Notes under the pieces: generated by a model
The model's database searches: none
Told to the model about the DNA's origin: nothing
What the model saw: only the letters and a program-made list of their open reading frames with translations
Shown: one piece after another, positions 1 to 12,709 of the stretch
Layout of the letters: each line of letters opens with the position of its first letter
Numbering within the stretch: the first letter of the stretch is position 1
Position numbers and translations under genes: made by a program
Assembly: GCF_017161565.1 (NCBI RefSeq)
Contig: NZ_CP066796.1
Location: 1-64,000, forward strand
Reading direction: 5' to 3'
DNA length: 64,000 nt
DNA from: Erwinia amylovora
Lineage (GTDB): Bacteria > Pseudomonadota > Gammaproteobacteria > Enterobacterales > Enterobacteriaceae

Positions 1-1392
1 GTGTCACTTACGCTTTGGCAACAGTGTCTTGCCCGCCTGCAGGATGAACTACCTGCCACCGAATTCAGCATGTGGATACGCCCCTTGCAGGCTGAACTGA
101 ACGATAATACGCTGGCCTTGTATGCACCAAACCGTTTTGTGCTCGACTGGGTTCGGGACAAATACCTGAACAATATCAATGCACTGCTCAATAATTTTTG
201 TGGCGCTAATGTTCCTTTACTGCGTTTTGAAGTCGGCAGCAAGCCTGTGGCTCAAACCGTCAGCCAGCCGGTGATGGCCAGTGCGCATGCCAGCGCACCC
301 GGCGTGGTAAGCCGCCCGGCACCGACCCGACCAAGCTGGGACAACGCGCCCGCGCTGGCGGAGTTATCCTATCGTTCGAACGTGAATACCCGGCATAACT
401 TTGACAACTTCGTCGAGGGTAAATCCAACCAGCTGGCGCGTGCGGCGGCACGTCAGGTGGCCGATAACCCCGGCGGGGCGTATAACCCTCTGTTTCTTTA
501 TGGCGGCACCGGCCTTGGTAAAACTCACCTGCTGCATGCGGTGGGGAACGGGATCATGGCGCGCAAGCCCAACGCGAAAGTGGTGTATATGCACTCCGAG
601 CGTTTCGTGCAGGACATGGTCAAGGCGTTGCAGAATAATGCGATTGAAGAGTTCAAACGCTATTACCGATCGGTCGATGCGTTATTGATTGATGATATTC
701 AATTCTTTGCCAATAAAGAGCGATCGCAGGAAGAGTTTTTCCACACCTTTAACGCCCTGTTGGAAGGCAATCAGCAGATCATTTTGACCTCGGATCGTTA
801 CCCAAAAGAGATCAACGGGGTGGAAGATCGCCTGAAATCGCGCTTTGGCTGGGGATTGACGGTGGCGATCGAGCCGCCGGAGCTGGAAACCCGCGTTGCG
901 ATCCTGATGAAGAAAGCCGATGAAAATGATATTCGCCTGCCGGGTGAAGTGGCTTTCTTTATTGCTAAACGTCTGCGTTCGAACGTGCGTGAACTGGAAG
1001 GGGCGCTGAACCGGGTGATTGCCAATGCCAACTTCACCGGCCGTGCTATTACCATCGATTTTGTCCGTGAAGCGCTGCGCGACCTGCTGGCATTGCAGGA
1101 GAAGCTGGTGACCATCGATAATATTCAGAAGACGGTGGCTGAATACTATAAAATTAAAGTGGCCGATCTGCTGTCGAAGCGTCGCTCGCGTTCGGTAGCC
1201 CGCCCGCGCCAGATGGCGATGGCGATGGCTAAAGAACTGACCAACCATAGCCTGCCGGAAATCGGTGATGCTTTCGGGGGTCGTGATCATACTACGGTGC
1301 TACACGCCTGCCGCAAAATCGAGCAGTTGCGTGAAGAGAGTCACGACATTAAAGAAGATTTCTCTAATCTAATCAGAACATTATCTTCCTGA
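1..1392 (+). CDS. dnaA: Chromosomal replication initiator DnaA
   Basis: AAA+ ATPase that binds DnaA boxes and opens the replication origin. The 463-residue product begins at a GTG on the first base of the window and is close in length to E. coli DnaA (467). Domain I is about residues 1-86, followed by a short linker. The AAA+ core carries Walker A GGTGLGKT at 168-175 and Walker B with Asp231-Asp232. The C-terminal DNA-binding domain carries the signature around [14 protein letters not shown] near 425-440. dnaN begins 2 bases after the stop, so the two genes form one operon. The promoter and any origin lie outside the window. Confidence 0.98.
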   Translation: MSLTLWQQCLARLQDELPATEFSMWIRPLQAELNDNTLALYAPNRFVLDWVRDKYLNNINALLNNFCGANVPLLRFEVGSKPVAQTVSQPVMASAHASAPGVVSRPAPTRPSWDNAPALAELSYRSNVNTRHNFDNFVEGKSNQLARAAARQVADNPGGAYNPLFLYGGTGLGKTHLLHAVGNGIMARKPNAKVVYMHSERFVQDMVKALQNNAIEEFKRYYRSVDALLIDDIQFFANKERSQEEFFHTFNALLEGNQQIILTSDRYPKEINGVEDRLKSRFGWGLTVAIEPPELETRVAILMKKADENDIRLPGEVAFFIAKRLRSNVRELEGALNRVIANANFTGRAITIDFVREALRDLLALQEKLVTIDNIQKTVAEYYKIKVADLLSKRRSRSVARPRQMAMAMAKELTNHSLPEIGDAFGGRDHTTVLHACRKIEQLREESHDIKEDFSNLIRTLSS

Positions 1393-1394
1393 CT

Positions 1395-2495
1395 ATGAAA
1401 TTTACTGTAGAACGTGAGCGTTTACTCAAGCCATTACAGCAGGTAAGCAGTCCGCTGGGTGGCCGTCCAACACTGCCTATTCTTGGCAACCTGTTGTTAC
1501 AGGTAACGGAAGGCACTCTGTTGCTGACCGGTACCGATTTGGAAATGGAAATGGTGGCGCGCGTGGCGCTGGCGCAGGATCATCAGCCGGGTGCGACCAC
1601 CGTGCCCGCGCGCAAATTCTTTGATATCTGCCGTGGTTTGCCGGAAGGTGCCGAGATCGCGGTGATCCTGGAAGGCGAAAGGATGCTGGTGCGCTCCGGC
1701 CGCAGCCGGTTCTCTCTGTCCACCCTGCCAGCCAGCGATTTCCCTAACCTTGATGACTGGCAAAGCGAGGTTGAGTTTACCTTGCCGCAGGCCACCATGA
1801 AGCGCCTGATTGAAGCCACCCAGTTTTCGATGGCTCATCAGGACGTGCGTTACTACCTGAACGGTATGTTATTTGAGACTGAAGGTGAAGAGCTGCGCAC
1901 CGTCGCCACCGACGGTCATCGCCTGGCGGTATGTTCCATGCCGGTCGGCCAGTCGTTGCCGAGCCATTCGGTGATCGTGCCGCGTAAAGGCGTTATTGAG
2001 CTGGTGCGCTTGCTGGACGCTGGCGACAGCCTGTTGCAGGTCCAAATCGGCAGCAATAACATCCGTGCTCATGTCGGTGACTTTATCTTCACTTCTAAGC
2101 TGGTAGATGGCCGTTTCCCGGATTATCGCCGCGTATTGCCAAAGAACCCGGATAAAACCCTCGATGCCGGCTGTGACCTGCTGAAGCAGGCTTTTGCCCG
2201 TGCGGCGATCCTCTCAAATGAGAAGTTCCGTGGTGTTCGCCTGCATATCAGCGAAAATCAGCTAAAAATTACCGCCAATAACCCGGAGCAGGAAGAAGCG
2301 GAAGAGATGCTGGATGTTACCTACGGTGGCACCGACCTCGAAATCGGTTTTAACGTCAGCTACGTTTTAGACGTGTTGAACGCGCTGAAGTGCGAAAACG
2401 TGCGCCTGTTACTGACCGATTCCGTTTCCAGCGTGCAGATCGAGGATGCAGCCAGTCAGTCTGCCGCCTATGTCGTTATGCCGATGAGATTGTAA
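1395..2495 (+). CDS. dnaN: DNA polymerase III sliding clamp (beta subunit)
   Basis: Ring-shaped processivity factor that tethers DNA polymerase III and other repair and replication enzymes to DNA. The product has 366 residues, the same length as in E. coli, starts MKFTVERE and ends with the family's usual VMPMRL tail. It follows dnaA with a 2-base gap and is read in the same direction as recF and gyrB, the standard dnaA-dnaN-recF-gyrB order. Confidence 0.98.
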   Translation: MKFTVERERLLKPLQQVSSPLGGRPTLPILGNLLLQVTEGTLLLTGTDLEMEMVARVALAQDHQPGATTVPARKFFDICRGLPEGAEIAVILEGERMLVRSGRSRFSLSTLPASDFPNLDDWQSEVEFTLPQATMKRLIEATQFSMAHQDVRYYLNGMLFETEGEELRTVATDGHRLAVCSMPVGQSLPSHSVIVPRKGVIELVRLLDAGDSLLQVQIGSNNIRAHVGDFIFTSKLVDGRFPDYRRVLPKNPDKTLDAGCDLLKQAFARAAILSNEKFRGVRLHISENQLKITANNPEQEEAEEMLDVTYGGTDLEIGFNVSYVLDVLNALKCENVRLLLTDSVSSVQIEDAASQSAAYVVMPMRL

Positions 2496-2682
2496 TTTAT
2501 CGGGCTAACCTGCCTGCCATTCTGGCAAGGGGCAGCGTGCAAGATTATCTTGTACCCTGTGTACGCGATGTTTTTTGCGCCCTGCCACAGCCAAAAATGG
2601 CGGCGTTATTGACGCCCTGGCCTGTAGTACAAAAAAGACAAGGCGCTGTTATCACACCGCCTGTTTTAGGATTTCCTCCGCT
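2496..2682. other. dnaN-recF spacer, 187 bp
   Basis: In E. coli recF follows dnaN almost directly, as I recall, whereas here 187 bases separate them. I see no gene in it. A weak inverted repeat (AGGCG at 2641 and CGCCT at 2658, followed by GTTTT) lies just before recF and might act as a minor attenuator. Reading frames that run through the spacer do not resemble RecF before residue MALTRLL. Confidence 0.5.
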
Positions 2683-6194
<3,512 letters not shown>

Positions 6195-6208
6195 TGCCGT
6201 ACTGGACT

Positions 6209-6234
6209 ATCCGGCAGCCTCAGCGCTGCCGGAT
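6209..6234 (+). terminator. Hairpin after gyrB
   Basis: Perfect 10-bp inverted repeat (ATCCGGCAGC and GCTGCCGGAT) with a 6-base loop, starting 15 bases after the gyrB stop. It has no clear T-run, so it could be a terminator or a mRNA-stabilising hairpin. Confidence 0.55.
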
Positions 6235-6609
6235 TGCCCGATCGGCTCCCCGCCTGCCTTATCCAAACGATATCTCCTTTCGTTACCGTGCCTGTTTCCC
6301 TTCCGGCTGCTCTTTTTTCGGCGACAGGTCGGGTATTTTACGCAGTGGTAGCCCCTTAAGGTATTTGCCCTGACGTCTTTTTTTATTATTTCCTGCTGGC
6401 CACCCAATAAACATATTTGCGAGGGTATCCAGTCATTCATTCATAACAAACAGCCTTATCGCCCGGCAGTGGTGAAGCTTGATAATCGACGATATCACGG
6501 TTGCTTAAGAAGGCGGCCCACCGTTGTATTAAGTTTCGCATCGTCCGGCTGGTCATCATAAGCTGGATCGCGCTAGCATAAAGAGACACGGTTAGCTAAC
6601 GAGGATGGT
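6235..6609. other. gyrB-yidA intergenic region
   Basis: About 375 bases with no convincing gene. Short open frames on both strands here have no ribosome site and no recognisable motif. The yidA promoter presumably lies toward the right end; the ribosome site GAGGATG is just before the yidA ATG. Confidence 0.5.
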
Positions 6610-7419
6610 ATGGCGATTAAACTGATTGCGATTGATATGGACGGCACGCTGCTTAATCCGCAGCATGAGGTGACGCCACGGGTGAAGCAGGCCATTCAAA
6701 CGGCGCGCGATCGTGGGGTGGTGATTGTCCTGGCCACCGGACGCCCGTTTATTGGCGTACAGCGCTACCTGAAGGAGCTGGATTTACAGCAGCAAGGTCA
6801 GTACTGCATTACCAATAATGGCGCGCTGGTGCAGCAGGCGGCTGACGGCGAGTGCGTGGCGGAAGTGGCGCTTAACTTCGATGATTATCTCTATTTTGAG
6901 CGGCTTTCCCGGGCGCTGGGCGTGCATTTTCAGGCGCTAAGCAAAACCGAGCTGTTTACCCCAAATAAGGATATCAGCGAATACACCGTTCATGAGGCGT
7001 GGATGACCGGGATCCCTCTGCGTCACCGCAGCGTCAGTGAGATGGATCGAAGCCTGACTTTCCCGAAGGTGATGATGATCGATCCTCCTGAGCTGCTGGA
7101 CACCGCCATTGCCCGCATCCCACAGGAAGCGTTTCAGCGCTATACCATTATGAAAAGTTCGCCTTACTACCTGGAGATCCTTGATAAGCGCGTCAATAAA
7201 GGGGCCGGAGTACAGCTGCTGACAGAGCGGCTGGGACTGGCGCGCGAAGAAGTGATGGCGATTGGCGATCAGGAAAATGACCTGGCGATGCTGGAGTATG
7301 CCGGTACCGGCGTGGCAATGGGCAATGGCATTGAAAAAGTGAAGGCCGTGGCACAGTTTGTCAGCAAAACCAACGCGGAAGACGGTGTTGCCTGGGCGAT
7401 TGAGAAGTTCGTACTTTAA
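6610..7419 (+). CDS. yidA: Cof-type sugar phosphatase YidA
   Basis: Haloacid-dehalogenase-family phosphatase that in E. coli removes phosphate from small sugar phosphates. The product has 269 residues (270 in E. coli). Motif I is DMDGT near residues 9-13 with the nucleophilic Asp. Motif III uses the Lys in DKRVNKG, and motif IV is GDQENDLAML. The large cap domain between them marks the Cof (type IIB) class. It sits between gyrB and yidR. Confidence 0.95.
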   Translation: MAIKLIAIDMDGTLLNPQHEVTPRVKQAIQTARDRGVVIVLATGRPFIGVQRYLKELDLQQQGQYCITNNGALVQQAADGECVAEVALNFDDYLYFERLSRALGVHFQALSKTELFTPNKDISEYTVHEAWMTGIPLRHRSVSEMDRSLTFPKVMMIDPPELLDTAIARIPQEAFQRYTIMKSSPYYLEILDKRVNKGAGVQLLTERLGLAREEVMAIGDQENDLAMLEYAGTGVAMGNGIEKVKAVAQFVSKTNAEDGVAWAIEKFVL

Positions 7420-7497
7420 TCATCCGGATTTTTTAGCTGGTACCATCATGGCCGCGAATGGATTACCCTTAGCAAAACTGTGCTAAGGGTGTTTCCG

Positions 7498-8805
7498 ATG
7501 AAAGAAAAGCAGCTCACTTTTGCGCCGCGTCATCATCAGCTTACCAATATTAACGTCTGGACCGCCGACAGCCAGTGGCTGGTTTACGACGTTCGCCCCA
7601 GCGGTGCCTCTTTTACCGGCCTGACCATTGAGCGGGTTCATATCAGCAGCGGCAAAATCGAAGTACTGTACCAGGCCCGCGATGGCGCCCATGTCGGTGT
7701 GGTGACCGCCAGCCCCGATCTGCCGCCCCGCTATGTGTTTATTCATGGCCCGGAGCACCCGGACAGCCACTGGCATTATGATTTTCACCACCGGCGTGGC
7801 GTGGTCGTGCAACAGGGGCGGGCAGAGAACCTTGACGCCTGTGATATCACCCCGCCGTTTACCGCGGGTGCGCTGCGCGGTGGTTCCCATGTGCATGTCT
7901 TCAGCCCGGACGGGTCGCGCCTGAGCTTTACCTATAACGACCATGTGATGCATGAATGGGACGCGCGGCAGGATCTGCGCAACGTGGCTATCGCGCTACC
8001 GCTGCATGCGGTCTGCCCGCCGAAAAGTCATCCGCGTGAATACGATGGCAGCCATTATTGCGTGCTGGTCAGCCGCACCACGGCTGCGCCGCAGCCAGGC
8101 AGCGACGAGATCAATCGTGCTTATGAAGAGGGTTGGGTAGGCAACCGGGGCTATCTGCGCGCCGATGGCAGCCGTCAACGCTGGGCGCTGGCGTTTATCG
8201 GTGACACGCTTTCCGCCAGCGGCGAGAAAGTCGCGGAGGTGTTTATCGTCGATCTGCCGGAGAAAAATGCTGATTATGCGGTGGCCGGTGAAGCGCCTCT
8301 GCAAGGGACGGCGACGACGTTGCCCGCGCCGCCCGCCGGAGTACGGCAAAAGCGCCTGACTTATACCTCGCAACGACCTTATCCTGGCCTGGTGACCACG
8401 CCACGCCACTGGTTGCGCAGTTCGCCCGACGGTAGTGCGATCGCCTTTTTGATGAGGGATGATACAGGGGTGGTACAGCTGTGGACGGTTTCTCCGCAGG
8501 GAGGCTCGCCTCGTCAGGTAACGCGTTGCGCCAGTGATATTCAGTCAGCATTTAGCTGGCATCCTGATGGCCGCCAGCTGGCATTTGTATGTGATAACCG
8601 CATCACCCTCTGCGATGTCGTCAGCGGCGCGCTGCACAGGATCGGCGAGCGTAGCGAGGCGCCGCCGGTAGCGGATGCGGTGGTCTTTTCTCCAGATGGA
8701 AAGCGGGTGGCATTTTTGCGCGACTGCGCGGGTTACCGTCAGATATTTACTGTGCAGGTCGACCAGCGGCCGCGGGAGCGACCGTCTGCGACATCACGGC
8801 GTTAG
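7498..8805 (+). CDS. yidR: DUF3748 beta-propeller protein YidR
   Basis: Member of the YidR (DUF3748) family, with repeated TolB-like blades such as FSPDGSRLSFTYND, WHPDGRQLAFVCD and FSPDGKRVAFLRD, so probably a beta-propeller; the function is unknown. I chose the ATG at 7498 (MKEKQLTF), preceded by AAGGGTG, over an in-frame GTG 18 bases upstream, giving 435 residues. The last 59 bases overlap the 3' end of the opposing yidQ. No signal peptide is evident. Confidence 0.85.
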   Translation: MKEKQLTFAPRHHQLTNINVWTADSQWLVYDVRPSGASFTGLTIERVHISSGKIEVLYQARDGAHVGVVTASPDLPPRYVFIHGPEHPDSHWHYDFHHRRGVVVQQGRAENLDACDITPPFTAGALRGGSHVHVFSPDGSRLSFTYNDHVMHEWDARQDLRNVAIALPLHAVCPPKSHPREYDGSHYCVLVSRTTAAPQPGSDEINRAYEEGWVGNRGYLRADGSRQRWALAFIGDTLSASGEKVAEVFIVDLPEKNADYAVAGEAPLQGTATTLPAPPAGVRQKRLTYTSQRPYPGLVTTPRHWLRSSPDGSAIAFLMRDDTGVVQLWTVSPQGGSPRQVTRCASDIQSAFSWHPDGRQLAFVCDNRITLCDVVSGALHRIGERSEAPPVADAVVFSPDGKRVAFLRDCAGYRQIFTVQVDQRPRERPSATSRR

Positions 8806-9109
8806 TGCAGTTGGCCTGCTCGCTGCGGCGCACGCGTTCGCCGGGCGAGTCGCGATCGCCAGAGGTAATATAGTCCACCGGCAACAGCAGCGTATCGAGT
8901 ATGGCAGAGAAAGGCAGGTCGACAGCCGCCATCGGCCGTATTATCCAGCTGCTGTTTTCATCGGTCAGAACCGCTGCGCTGGCCCTTGTGCCTGGGTAGT
9001 AACCCATATTCGGGCCGGTGTGTGCCATCATACTTGAGCAGCCGCCGGTACTGGCCAGAGACAAACAGGCAACAACGCCGGCAATATGGCAACGCTTAAA
9101 TGCTTTCAT
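8747..9109 (-). CDS. yidQ: YidQ-like lipoprotein (DUF1375)
   Basis: Small predicted lipoprotein of 120 residues. The N-terminal hydrophobic stretch ends in a lipobox STGGC with Cys24 as the likely lipidated residue. The YidQ pattern follows: GPNMGYYPGTR, then PFSAILDTLLLPVDYI. The function is unknown. It is convergent with yidR, overlapping it by 59 bases tail to tail, and divergent from ibpA; the yidQ-ibpA neighbourhood is the same in E. coli. Confidence 0.9.
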   Translation of the reverse strand: MKAFKRCHIAGVVACLSLASTGGCSSMMAHTGPNMGYYPGTRASAAVLTDENSSWIIRPMAAVDLPFSAILDTLLLPVDYITSGDRDSPGERVRRSEQANCTNAVMSQTVAPAAAGRPAQ

Positions 9110-9272
9110 TTTATCATCCCTTCAGTCATCACAAGCCTTGCCGAAAATGGTTGCCAACGTGCTGTAAAACTCATTCATCTCCACTCTGTAGCGGCTGGCA
9201 CGCCATACCGATTAGCTTATCCTTGAGTGTAAGACATTCGCCGCTCTCAGGTTAAAAAAAACAACATTCACG

Positions 9273-9302
9273 CCCTTGAAAGCGTAGCAGACATCACCAT
9301 TT
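9273..9302 (+). promoter_or_regulatory. Sigma-32 (heat-shock) promoter of ibpA
   Basis: CCCTTGAAA at 9273-9281, 13 bases, then CACCATTT at 9295-9302. This fits the RpoH consensus (CTTGAA, 13-17 bases, CCCCATnT) and lies upstream of the long ibpA leader. Confidence 0.75.
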
Positions 9303-9305
9303 TAA

Positions 9306-9420
9306 GACTACGCTAAGAAGAAACTGTGCCGACAGGGCAGTGCTTTCTGCTGCGACGACCCGTCCATTACGGAGGGTCGGTAATGCTTATCAACAACTTG
9401 CTGAATATCAGGAGCTGAAA
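9306..9420 (+). promoter_or_regulatory. ROSE-type RNA thermometer in the ibpA leader
   Basis: The leader can fold into a series of hairpins. CGACCC (9356-9361) pairs with GGGTCG (9374-9379). Nearest the gene, UUGCU (9398-9402) faces the ibpA ribosome site AGGAG (9410-9414), which is the U(U/C)GCU signature of ROSE elements. Melting at heat-shock temperature would expose the ribosome site. The fold was inferred by eye. Confidence 0.75.
9383..9418 (+). CDS. Possible 11-codon upstream reading frame inside the thermometer
   Basis: ATG at 9383 follows GGAGGG (9371-9376) by 6 bases and encodes [11 protein letters not shown], stopping at 9418, two bases before the ibpA ATG. Its own ribosome site is buried in the CGACCC/GGGTCG hairpin. 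If translated, ribosomes would run through the ROSE anti-ribosome-site helix. There is no evidence beyond the arrangement. Confidence 0.3.
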   Translation: MLINNLLNIRS

Positions 9421-9840
9421 ATGCGTAATTTCGACCTTGCCCCGCTTTACCGTTCATCCATTGGTTTTGACCGTCTGATTAACCTGCTGGAAACCAGTCA
9501 GAATCAGGGAAATAACGGGGGTTATCCTCCCTATAACGTTGAGCTGGTGGCCGAGAATCACTACCGTATCACGATTGCCGTGGCGGGGTTCGCCGAAAGC
9601 GAACTGGAGATCACCTCCCACGATAATCTTCTGAGCGTACGCGGTTCGCACCCTGACGAACAGCAGGAGCGAACCTGGCTGTATCAGGGGATCGCCGAGC
9701 GCAACTTTGAGCGCAAATTCCAGCTGGCTGAGCATGTACATGTACGTGATGCGCGGCTGGAGAATGGTTTACTGTATATCGATTTGGAACGCGTGGTGCC
9801 TGAAGCCAACCAGCCACGACGCATTGAAATTGTGAAATAA
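9421..9840 (+). CDS. ibpA: Small heat-shock protein IbpA
   Basis: ATP-independent holdase that binds aggregating proteins and prepares them for DnaK/ClpB. The 139-residue product starts [19 protein letters not shown] and contains the alpha-crystallin domain (about 35-125), followed by the C-terminal RRIEI motif, an IxI-type anchor for oligomerisation. An open frame reaches back to 9340, but the ribosome site AGGAG and homology put the start at 9421. No ibpB follows; E. coli carries an ibpAB pair, while a lone IbpA is described in Erwiniaceae. It is regulated by the sigma-32 promoter and ROSE element upstream. Confidence 0.96.
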   Translation: MRNFDLAPLYRSSIGFDRLINLLETSQNQGNNGGYPPYNVELVAENHYRITIAVAGFAESELEITSHDNLLSVRGSHPDEQQERTWLYQGIAERNFERKFQLAEHVHVRDARLENGLLYIDLERVVPEANQPRRIEIVK

Positions 9841-9852
9841 CCCCCCTCACGC

Positions 9853-9872
9853 GGGTCGCCATACGGCGGCCC
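9853..9872. terminator. Hairpin between convergent ibpA and avtA
   Basis: GGGTCGCC, loop ATAC, GGCGGCCC (one G-T pair), in the 37-bp space between the two 3' ends. It could serve both strands. There is no long T-run on either side. Confidence 0.5.
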
Positions 9873-9877
9873 TGCAA

Positions 9878-11128
9878 TTACCCTTCGCGGTGCGCCCGCT
9901 CAACTTCTTCTGCCAGAATGGCAACGCCGCGTTCAATTTTTTCGCTGTCCGGCACATAGTTCATGCGCAGACACTGATGCGTATGCGGCCACGCCTGCTC
10001 AAGCCCGGGAAAGAAGAACTGCCCGGGCACCATCAATACGCCGCGCTGTTTGAGGCGCTGGTACAGCACTTCCGTGGTTATCGGCAGGTCTCTGAACCAC
10101 AGCCAGAGGAATATCGCTCCTTCAGGTTTATGGATCAGGCAGCGATCTGGCGCTAAATAGCGGCGAATAACGGCAATCGTCTGGTTAACGCGCTGCTGAT
10201 AAAACGGTTTTATTACCTGCTCTGACAGCCGCAGCAGGTCACCGCGCAGGATCATTTCATTCGCGATAGCCGGGCCAATGCTGCCGGGTGCCAGGCTGAT
10301 GATGCCGTTCATATTACCGACCGCGGAGATGACCTTCTCATCGGCAATAATGATGCCGCAGCGTGATCCGGGCAGCCCGAGTTTTGACAGGCTCATACAC
10401 AGGATAATGTTCGGGTTCCACAGCGGGCGTACTTCACTGAAGATAATGCCGGGAAACGGCACACCGTAGGCATTATCAATCAGCAGCGGAATATCGTGCT
10501 GCTGTGCCAGCGCGTCCAGCTTAAGAAGTTCTTCATCGGTGATCACGTTACCAGTGGGGTTGGTCGGGCGTGAAACGCAGATCAAACCGGTATCTTCACC
10601 AATGTGCAGATGCTCAAAATCGACGTGATATTTAAACTGTCCTTGCGGCAGCATTTCGATATTGGGGCGCGTTGAGACGAACAGGTCCTCGTCCAGCCCC
10701 GCGTCGGCATAGCCCAGATATTCCGGGGCCAGCGGGAACAGTACGCGTTTCTTGCTGCCATCATTACGGCGACCGGCGTACAGATTGAACAGATAGAAGA
10801 AGGCACTCTGACTGCCGTTAGTGAGCGCAATATTTTGCGGCGTAATTTGCCAGCCGAACTGCTCGCGCAGCAGCCCGGAAAGCGAATCCAGCAGGGCGCT
10901 TTTACCGCGTGGGCCATCGTAGTTGCATAGCGCTTCCGTCAGCTTTCCCTGTTCGTGCATCTGTTGCAGCAACTGCTGGAAATAGTCGTTCATCTCCGGG
11001 ATTTGCGCAGGATTGCCGCCGCCCAACATGACAGCCCCAGGGGTTCGTAGCCCTTCATCCATATCTTCCATCAGACGTGCAATACCTGAATGCCGCGTAA
11101 ATTTTTCACCGAATGCTGAAAAGCTCAT
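9878..11128 (-). CDS. avtA: Valine-pyruvate aminotransferase
   Basis: PLP-dependent fold-type I enzyme that makes valine from 2-ketoisovalerate with alanine as amino donor, and supports alanine synthesis. The product has 416 residues (417 in E. coli) and matches it throughout, including the N-terminal FTRHSGI, the substrate region GGGNPAQIPEM and the PLP lysine in SLSKLGLPGSR (Lys249). The start MSFSAFGEKF is conserved. It converges with ibpA. Confidence 0.96.
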   Translation of the reverse strand: MSFSAFGEKFTRHSGIARLMEDMDEGLRTPGAVMLGGGNPAQIPEMNDYFQQLLQQMHEQGKLTEALCNYDGPRGKSALLDSLSGLLREQFGWQITPQNIALTNGSQSAFFYLFNLYAGRRNDGSKKRVLFPLAPEYLGYADAGLDEDLFVSTRPNIEMLPQGQFKYHVDFEHLHIGEDTGLICVSRPTNPTGNVITDEELLKLDALAQQHDIPLLIDNAYGVPFPGIIFSEVRPLWNPNIILCMSLSKLGLPGSRCGIIIADEKVISAVGNMNGIISLAPGSIGPAIANEMILRGDLLRLSEQVIKPFYQQRVNQTIAVIRRYLAPDRCLIHKPEGAIFLWLWFRDLPITTEVLYQRLKQRGVLMVPGQFFFPGLEQAWPHTHQCLRMNYVPDSEKIERGVAILAEEVERAHREG

Positions 11129-11365
11129 ACCCTGTTAATCACTTGTTACCTTCACCAGGGCACCACCTTAACGTCAGTATCGGTATGATGCAATAACCGG
11201 GGGGACAGGCTCGGCCCCTGTGCAACCTTACTGGCTGAATCGCTTTTATTCCTTCGGGTAAAAACCGTTAACCATTACACATTATTCCTGCAAGTAAACC
11301 ATTTCACTTATTAATGAGTGATGCAGTACGCGTTTTATTAAGTTAATAACAGTAATCAATCAGGC

Positions 11366-11381
11366 GGTGATGGCTGTCACA
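11366..11381 (+). promoter_or_regulatory. CRP-like site upstream of the mutarotase-like gene
   Basis: GGTGA, 6 bases, TCACA, nine of ten matches to the CRP core TGTGA-N6-TCACA, 72 bases before the ATG at 11454. The 325-bp space between avtA and this gene (11129-11453) otherwise shows no gene. It must hold the promoters of both. Confidence 0.5.
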
Positions 11382-11453
11382 TTTTTATCCTGCTGACATT
11401 TGTAGTCTTGGCGCGGTTCAAGCTAAATCAATTCAGCTAAAGGTGTAAAAAAG

Positions 11454-12662
11454 ATGAAAAAAAGCGTTCTGGCAGGAGTGGTGATGGCGGTGATCAGCGG
11501 CCAGGCGGCAGCACAAAGCTGGCTGCTGACCGATGCTGAAAGCGGCGTCGAAAAGGGAAACTGGCAGGTAGACAGTCAGCAGCTGAAACTGTCGGGGGAG
11601 CGCTTCAGCATTGAGCAAAAAGTCCTGCATGGCGGCAAACAGGAGGGTAGCAAAGTGCTGATCCTAACCAGCCAAAACGGTTTGACTATCGCGCTAAGCC
11701 CCAGCCGTGGCATGGATCTGCTGCATGTTAACGGTCACGGCGTTCGCCTGGGTTGGGACTCCCCGGTTCAGGAGGTAGTCAACCCGGCGTATATGAACCT
11801 GGAAAGCCGTAACGGCACAGGCTGGCTGGAAGGTTTCAACGAGATGATGGTGCGCTGCGGCTTTGAGTGGACGGGTCACCCGGTCAACAAAGACGGGGTG
11901 CTCTATACCCTGCACGGTAAGGCGGGAAATACCCCGGCATCGAAGGTAGAAGTGACGGTGGACGATCGCGCTCCGCATGAGATCCGCATTCGCGGACTGC
12001 TGAAGGAGGCCACCTTCAAAAAGGCCAAACTCGAAACCTGGACCGAGCTGCGCTATGTGCCGGGTTCCGATTCATTTACCGTAGATGACGTGTTAACTAA
12101 TCAGGCCGATTATCCCCACGATTACCAGATTATCTATCACAGCAATTTCGGTACGCCAATCCTCGAAAAGGAGGCGCGCTTTATTGCACCGTTAAAATCG
12201 GTTTCGCCGTTTAATGACTACGCGAAAAAAGGGCTGAAAGGCTGGGACAGCTATGGCGCTCCGACTAAAGATTTCGATGAAATGGTGTTTAACCTGGTGC
12301 CGAAAGCGGACGCCAGCGGCAAAACCGTGGCGGCGCTGATCAACAGTAAAGGCGATAAAGGGGCATCGATCGAATTTGATACCCGCCAGCTGCCACTGCT
12401 AACCCTGTGGAAGAACACCGATACGCTTAAGCAGGGCTATGTTACCGGCATTGAGCCTGGTACTAACTACGCTTATCCGGTGACGATAGAGAAACAGCAG
12501 GGACGGGTGAAACAGCTACAGCCGGGGCAAAGCACCGGGTTTACACTGACCTACACGTTGCTGAAGGATGCCGGTGCGGTACAGGAAGTGGAACAGCGCG
12601 TGCGCCGGATTCAGGGCAACCAAGCCGTGGCGGTAAACGAAACGCCGATTGCGAAAGAATAA
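11454..12662 (+). CDS. Periplasmic DUF4432 (aldose 1-epimerase-like) protein
   Basis: The 402-residue product has an N-terminal signal peptide (MKKSVLAGVVMAVISGQAAA, cleavage near AAA-QS) and a galactose-mutarotase-like beta-sandwich of the DUF4432 type. Features include SPSRGMDLLHVNG, a GWLEGFNEMMVRCGFEWTG stretch, and an IIYHSNFG region with a His typical of this fold. Family membership suggests sugar binding or epimerisation in the periplasm; the substrate is unknown. It is a single gene with a ribosome site AAGGTG and a CRP-like site upstream, so perhaps catabolite controlled. Confidence 0.75.
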   Translation: MKKSVLAGVVMAVISGQAAAQSWLLTDAESGVEKGNWQVDSQQLKLSGERFSIEQKVLHGGKQEGSKVLILTSQNGLTIALSPSRGMDLLHVNGHGVRLGWDSPVQEVVNPAYMNLESRNGTGWLEGFNEMMVRCGFEWTGHPVNKDGVLYTLHGKAGNTPASKVEVTVDDRAPHEIRIRGLLKEATFKKAKLETWTELRYVPGSDSFTVDDVLTNQADYPHDYQIIYHSNFGTPILEKEARFIAPLKSVSPFNDYAKKGLKGWDSYGAPTKDFDEMVFNLVPKADASGKTVAALINSKGDKGASIEFDTRQLPLLTLWKNTDTLKQGYVTGIEPGTNYAYPVTIEKQQGRVKQLQPGQSTGFTLTYTLLKDAGAVQEVEQRVRRIQGNQAVAVNETPIAKE

Positions 12663-12687
12663 TCAGCCCCACGTTTGTGCGATAGCC

Positions 12688-12709
12688 TGAGCGCCCCAGC
12701 AGGCGCTCA
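12688..12709 (+). terminator. Hairpin after the DUF4432 gene
   Basis: TGAGCGCC, 6-base loop, GGCGCTCA, 26 bases after the stop. It is a perfect 8-bp stem without a T-run. Confidence 0.5.

Noticed and set aside
1..20. Replication origin near dnaA
   Set aside because: The window starts at the dnaA codon, so any upstream region is not visible; no DnaA-box cluster was seen inside the window.
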